This document shows positions 14,118 through 17,598 of a stretch of DNA of 17,598 nucleotides, in pieces. The notes under the pieces are model-generated. The model searched no databases. It was not told where the DNA came from and saw only the letters and a list, made by a program, of their open reading frames with translations. The stretch is from Leptospira sp. (lineage in GTDB: Bacteria; Spirochaetota; Leptospiria; Leptospirales; Leptospiraceae), in the NCBI GenBank assembly GCA_027531445.1, contig JAPZRK010000068.1, forward strand, positions 1 through 17,598, in the 5' to 3' direction. Numbering within the stretch: the first letter of the stretch is position 1; each line of letters begins with the position of its first letter. Made by a program: the position numbers and the translations under genes.

Positions 14118-16226
14118 TTAGATTTTAAATTCCATAATATAACTGTTACCTTGTTTCCGTTCCAAATGAATGGACCCTTTGAGTTGTTGGATGAGAATTC
14201 GAATCAAATTCAATCCAAAACTCTTAGTTGTATGGATATCAATTAAATCATCCATGGCATGTCCATTGTCCTCATAATTTAATATCAATTTCTCATTTTG
14301 TAAACTTGCAAAAAATTTAATTTCGCCTGCGGATTTACCAACGAAAGAATACTTCATAGAATTGGTAATAAGTTCATTGATGATGATTCCAATGATAGAT
14401 AACATTTTAGAACTAATCAATGCTGGCTCTGCCTCAACGATAGTATTAATGATTTCCTTATTCGGAAAAATATTTAAGATTTCTGAAATCAAAACAGGAA
14501 AGTATTCTCCGATGGAGACAGCTTCCGTATTTTCTGAACGGTATAATTTATCATACAATAACATCATACTTCTCACTCGGCTAGATGCTTCGATAAGGAT
14601 GTTTTTTTGAGAGGAATTTTCTTGTGCATTCGCTTCCATTCGCAGCAAACTAAAAATCGTATTCATGTTATTTTTTATTCGATGGTGCACCTCGACTAAT
14701 AAGAGCGCCTTCTCTTCCAAGAGTAGCCTTATCCTCTCATCTGCTTCCTTAATTTGAGTGATGTCGGTTCGTATGGAAAGATACTTTTCAATTTCGCCTT
14801 TGGAATTTTTGATCGGTGCAATGGTAGTTGCTACCCAATAAAAACTTCCATCCTTGGCCTTATTTTTGATTTCACCATGCCAAGTTTCTCCCTTTTTGAT
14901 CGTCCGGTACAATTCTCTAAAAAATTCTGGTGAATGGTGTCCTGAATTGATGATGCGATGATTTTTTCCTAAGAGTTCTTCGCGATTGTACTGACTGATT
15001 TCACAGAACTTTCTATTCACATAAATGATATCTCCGACCAAATTTGTGATGGCAACAATCGCATGTTGGTCGATCGCAAATTGACGTTGTCCTAACTCAA
15101 AATAGGTTTCTTCTAACTTTAGATCTAAAATTCTTTTGTCGGTTAAATCGATAGCAGTTCCATGAGAGCCAATCACAAAACCCTGCGTATCAAAAAGTGC
15201 AGTCGGATAAAACTCTAAATATCTTTTCTGACCGTCTTTAGTAAGGTAAATGGTTTCGTAACCAAATTTGACAGTCTTACCTGACTCATTAAAGTTCTCA
15301 TAGGCTTCTTTATTTCTTTGGTAAAATTCAATGGGTTGAAACTCGGAATATGGGTGATTTATCATCTCGGATCGATCGTAACCCAAGACCCTTGTCCATG
15401 CAGGATTTAGGTAAGTAAATTTTCCATCTCTGTCACAACTCCAAACCAAACTGGAAGTGTTCTCTACCATATTATAATAATTCGTTTCAGTATCTCGAAG
15501 TTTTTGTTCTAACTCAATTTGTTTTGTGATTTCCTGGGATGTTCCAATCGCTCCAATCGGATTGCCGAGATCATCAAAGATCCAGTGACAAGTTTCTCTA
15601 ATCCATTTGATTTTGCCTTGTTTTAACAAGATGCGGTGATCAACTTCATATATTTTTTTTTCTTGCAAGGAGTTCGTGAAAGCAGATATGACTTTATCGC
15701 GATCATCTGGATGTATGAGAGTAGAGAAAAGTTCCGGCGTAACATTCGTCATGTTTGGATCGAGTTCGTAAAACTCAAAAATTTTTGAACAGTACTGCCA
15801 TTCGTTCGACTTTAAATTCAGTTCCCAATGACCAATATTGGCAACGGTTTTAATTTCTTCGTACTTCACTTTATAGGAAAAGGGAGTTTCATTGTTTTCA
15901 GTTATTGCCTGGGTTGTGATATGAATTGTATTTTCGTCAGTAGCAAGTTTTCCCTTTAAAGTAAGTGGAATCGAAGGCTCATCAGCCCGCTTAAATTCGA
16001 CATCACATTTCTGAATTGTTTTCGCGTGTAAAAGTGTTTCTAAAAAATGATTAAATAATTTTTTTGAATTTTCTGAGAGAAAAGAAGAAAGGTGGGCTCC
16101 TACATAGGACGAACCTTCAAAAAGGAACAACCCTTCCGCATTTACGTAGCGAATATTCCCAGATTTTGAAACGAGTATGATGGGAACAGGAAGATCTTCT
16201 AAAAGATCCACTTTTTCACTTTCCAT
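14118..16226 (-). CDS. Four-PAS HisKA_2-type sensor histidine kinase
   Basis: The 702-residue protein has no membrane segments and is probably cytoplasmic. Four PAS-type sensor domains lie at about 8-105, 125-235 (IHPDDR at 171-176, a PAS_3 mark), 245-365 and 380-492. At 507-560 LLLVEVHHRIKNNMNTIFSL is the HisKA_2 dimerisation/phospho-acceptor motif with His514-His515. The ATPase domain has N-box NELITNS (617-623), EDNG (652-655) and a G-box FGLNLIRIL (670-678). No PAS domain shows the LOV flavin-Cys motif, so blue-light sensing is not supported; redox, ligand or haem sensing remain open. It is the first gene of a two-gene operon with the REC-HATPase protein, its likely phosphotransfer partner. 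Confidence 0.92.
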   Translation of the reverse strand: MESEKVDLLEDLPVPIILVSKSGNIRYVNAEGLFLFEGSSYVGAHLSSFLSENSKKLFNHFLETLLHAKTIQKCDVEFKRADEPSIPLTLKGKLATDENTIHITTQAITENNETPFSYKVKYEEIKTVANIGHWELNLKSNEWQYCSKIFEFYELDPNMTNVTPELFSTLIHPDDRDKVISAFTNSLQEKKIYEVDHRILLKQGKIKWIRETCHWIFDDLGNPIGAIGTSQEITKQIELEQKLRDTETNYYNMVENTSSLVWSCDRDGKFTYLNPAWTRVLGYDRSEMINHPYSEFQPIEFYQRNKEAYENFNESGKTVKFGYETIYLTKDGQKRYLEFYPTALFDTQGFVIGSHGTAIDLTDKRILDLKLEETYFELGQRQFAIDQHAIVAITNLVGDIIYVNRKFCEISQYNREELLGKNHRIINSGHHSPEFFRELYRTIKKGETWHGEIKNKAKDGSFYWVATTIAPIKNSKGEIEKYLSIRTDITQIKEADERIRLLLEEKALLLVEVHHRIKNNMNTIFSLLRMEANAQENSSQKNILIEASSRVRSMMLLYDKLYRSENTEAVSIGEYFPVLISEILNIFPNKEIINTIVEAEPALISSKMLSIIGIIINELITNSMKYSFVGKSAGEIKFFASLQNEKLILNYEDNGHAMDDLIDIHTTKSFGLNLIRILIQQLKGSIHLERKQGNSYIMEFKI

Positions 16227-16564
16227 TGAAATCTTTGATACACGGCGTTCCTACTTTGTACACTCTAATTTCATCTAAACGGAAACGACTATTGAAAAGA
16301 ACTTTTGATTGAATATGTTTTTCATTTTTGTTTGTCTAAAGAATACGTAGGATTGAGATGTTGCAGTAACTTTCATATATAAAAAGAGACAAGGATAAAA
16401 ATATATTTTCCACCTTAAATTTGGATAGAAGTTTTTTTCTCGAAAGTGGTTTTAAATTCTTTCCAATTAGAAAATTTGGCACTCGCGTCGACGCAAGAGC
16501 ATTTGTATTAAGAATATCGTTCTTGAAGCATCTCTTACAAATATCTGCTCTAGTAAATAAAATA
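16227..16564. other. Intergenic region with repeat fragment and small dyads
   Basis: No gene is seen in these 338 bp. GGCACTCGCGTCGA (16478-16491) is identical to part of copy F. GCGTCGACGC (16485-16494) is a perfect 10-bp palindrome. Just right of it, AAGAA and TTCTT around TATCG can form a small hairpin near 16520, enclosed by AAGAG/CTCTT. It lies downstream of the minus-strand HxlR gene but lacks a U-tract. The promoter of the sensor kinase operon should lie near 16240-16320; no clear boxes were chosen. Confidence 0.4.
16478..16494 (+). repeat. Fragment of the dispersed repeat with SalI-type palindrome
   Basis: Fourteen bases (16478-16491) are identical to copy F at 10520-10533, and they run into the palindrome GCGTCGACGC. 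The rest of the repeat is absent or too diverged to see. Confidence 0.4.
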
Positions 16565-16993
16565 CTAACTCTTTCCAGCTAACTCTTTCATGCGCTTCTT
16601 CATCACATCTTTTACAAAAGCTTCTCTCTCTTGTTTATTAAATTTAGCAACCAGTCTTTGTTCAGGCTTTACTTCATAGTATTTAACACCCCAGAACAGA
16701 ATCTCCATGATAATCGGATAAATATCAATACCTTTCTGAGTTAGTTTATATTTGAATTTTGATTTACTTCCAGCAAAAATTTCTTTTGTTACGATTCCTT
16801 CTTTTTCTAACAATACCAACCTATCTGCCAACACATTGGTAGCAATACCTTCCTCCATTTTCAATAAATCTCCATAGGTTTCCTTGCCTAAATAAACCAA
16901 ATCTCTAATAATTAAGAGAGACCATTTATCTCCAAAAATATCCAGCGATTGAGATATTGCACAGCTCGATCGAATCTTCTTTTTATCATCCAT
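16565..16993 (-). CDS. HxlR-family transcriptional regulator
   Basis: A frame extends to 17074, but the segment before Met at 16993 has no regulator character and crosses the operator-like repeats. I therefore place the start at ATG 16993, giving 142 residues. The sequence has the HxlR winged-helix pattern: SCAISQSLDIFGDKWSLLI near the N terminus with the family Cys, then YGDLLKMEEGIATNVLADRL as the DNA-binding helices, and the wing (GSKSKFKYKLTQKG). HxlR proteins bind as dimers, and several sense electrophiles or oxidation through this N-terminal Cys. The divergent neighbour encodes a YciI-like protein, and two repeated sites lie between the genes, so it most likely controls that gene and itself. 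Confidence 0.9.
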   Translation of the reverse strand: MDDKKKIRSSCAISQSLDIFGDKWSLLIIRDLVYLGKETYGDLLKMEEGIATNVLADRLVLLEKEGIVTKEIFAGSKSKFKYKLTQKGIDIYPIIMEILFWGVKYYEVKPEQRLVAKFNKQEREAFVKDVMKKRMKELAGKS

Positions 16994-17009
16994 AGCGAAT
17001 ATTTTTTTC

Positions 17010-17067
17010 TTTACTTTCAAATTGCAAGTAAATATATTGATTTTTGTGCTTGTGATTTGCAAGTAAA
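17010..17067. promoter_or_regulatory. Operator-like repeats between hxlR-type and yciI-type genes
   Basis: The 99-bp divergent region has TTGCAAGTAAA twice, at 17022-17032 and 17057-17067, 35 bp apart. The first copy is also the right arm of a 7-bp inverted repeat, TTTACTT (17010-17016) / AAGTAAA (17026-17032). The second is part of a weaker CTTG-N7-CAAG dyad (17049-17063). The TACT...AGTA style resembles operators reported for HxlR-family regulators such as YodB. Binding by the adjacent regulator is inferred. Confidence 0.6.
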
Positions 17068-17092
17068 AGATCAATCAAAGGGAGATTGTAAA

Positions 17093-17434
17093 ATGGAAAA
17101 ATTTATTCTTATTTTCAGAGGTGGTAACACTCATGTTTCCACTGCTAATTCACAAGCCGAGATGGACATCATTCAAACTTGGAATGATTGGATGCAAGGA
17201 CTTGCAGAAAAAGGAATTCTTGCTGGAGGAGATGCACTTCAAGTATCTGGCAAACATGTGAAAGGTTCAAAAAAAGTAGTTTCAGATGGTCCCTATGCCA
17301 AAGGAAATGAAATGGTTGGCGGCTACTTACTCGTAAATGCCAAAGACATTAACGATGCAGTAGAAATTTCAAAAGCGTGTCCAATTTTGAATGAAGACGG
17401 TAGCGTGGAAGTTCGACAAATTCAGAAAAGGTAA
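17093..17434 (+). CDS. YciI-like (DGPF domain) protein
   Basis: ATG 17093 follows a strong GGGAG ribosome binding site, so the longer upstream frame is rejected. The 113-residue protein has the YCII/DGPF pattern: a first strand MEKFILIFRGG, a helix with WNDWMQGLAEKGILAGGDAL, the signature SDGPYAKGNEMVGGYLLV with Asp65-Gly66-Pro67, and a C-terminal strand VEVRQIQK. These small dimeric alpha/beta-barrel proteins are commonly encoded next to ECF sigma factors. Here a sigma-like frame begins 8 bp after the stop. The divergent HxlR gene and the shared operator-like sites suggest regulated expression. The enzymatic or sensory role of this family is not settled. Confidence 0.9.
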   Translation: MEKFILIFRGGNTHVSTANSQAEMDIIQTWNDWMQGLAEKGILAGGDALQVSGKHVKGSKKVVSDGPYAKGNEMVGGYLLVNAKDINDAVEISKACPILNEDGSVEVRQIQKR

Positions 17435-17442
17435 TGTAAATT

Positions 17443-17598
17443 TTGGAGAATACTTCAAACTATCTAGACACCAACAAAACACGTGACCATCTATTTCACT
17501 ATGATGCGGGAAAGATGGTTTCTGTTTTTATGAGTTTCTTTGGCTTTTACAAATGGCAGTTAGTATTCCATAAAACCTGTTCACATCAGGCGATTTCA
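17443..17598 (+). CDS. ECF sigma factor N-terminal part, cut by right edge, possibly degenerate
   Basis: A frame open from TTG 17443 to the window end gives 52 codons. DHLFHYDAGKMVSVFMSFFGF matches the opening of ECF sigma factors associated with DGPF proteins (DHLFR.E.GKMVA.L.R.FG). An AAAAGG overlapping the end of the YciI-like gene could be its ribosome binding site. After FGF the usual acidic L-A-E-D-x-V-Q-E-T helix is not seen; the sequence reads WQLVFHKTCSHQAIS, shorter and lacking the acidic residues. It may be diverged or decayed. Only the start is in view, so intactness cannot be judged. Confidence 0.55.
   Translation, partial: MENTSNYLDTNKTRDHLFHYDAGKMVSVFMSFFGFYKWQLVFHKTCSHQAIS

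Noticed and set aside
14118..16226. LOV photoreceptor kinase
   Set aside because: None of the four PAS domains has the flavin-binding NCRFLQ-type motif.
16994..17074. N-terminal extension of the HxlR gene
   Set aside because: It crosses the operator-like repeats and lacks the regulator's sequence style; ATG 16993 fits the family length.
16949..17092. Upstream extension of the YciI-like gene
   Set aside because: It would overlap the divergent regulator and its operators, while ATG 17093 has a strong GGGAG site.
1..17598. CRISPR array, tRNA, rRNA or insertion sequence
   Set aside because: No regular repeat-spacer pattern, cloverleaf or conserved rRNA stretch, and no transposase frame was found by eye on either strand.

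Overview
The window is AT-rich DNA that looks like a Leptospira or close spirochaete relative. The reasons are low GC, exported proteins with loose spirochaetal lipoboxes, many multi-domain signalling proteins, and small lineage-type membrane proteins. The assignment is inferred from style and content; no marker gene proves it. No rRNA, tRNA, transposase, integrase or CRISPR array was found.

Layout. Positions 1-1611 hold two plus-strand lipoprotein genes, a PPC-like protein cut by the left edge and an SGNH/GDSL hydrolase. Positions 2047-6025 hold four minus-strand single genes: a membrane adenylate cyclase, a lipoprotein alpha/beta hydrolase, a four-helix membrane protein and an ABM-like dimeric-barrel protein. 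Positions 6381-8959 are a two-gene plus-strand two-component system, a LuxR-type response regulator followed by a 7TM HisKA_3-type kinase. Positions 9503-10919 hold three plus-strand membrane proteins, converging on a DoxX-like gene and a secreted protein with a C1q/phage-type jelly-roll domain. Positions 12867-16226 are a minus-strand signalling operon, a four-PAS HisKA_2 kinase followed by a REC-HATPase protein with no visible phospho-acceptor His. Positions 16565-17598 are a divergent HxlR regulator / YciI (DGPF) / ECF sigma module with repeated operator-like sequences between the divergent genes.

The strongest feature that gene annotation does not explain is a degenerate intergenic repeat family of about 95-110 bp, recognisable at eight to ten places. 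Better copies share an AGTCGGC start, a GGCATT...TCGCAAA block, a stem-loop (best copy GGATTTGGTAA/TTACCAAATCC) whose loop carries TTGGAAAAACCC, and a CTATRTAGTT-like end. The stem sequence differs between copies while much of its pairing is kept. Plus-oriented copies fall roughly once per gene or operon, and two or three minus/plus pairs sit head to head like terminal inverted repeats. This could be a MITE-like element, a structured RNA or promoter element, or a decayed cassette-like recombination site; the sequence alone does not decide.

Functionally the window is a series of largely independent accessory units: three signal-transduction systems (cAMP synthesis and two His-kinase systems), several envelope or exported proteins, and a regulator-controlled DGPF/ECF module.
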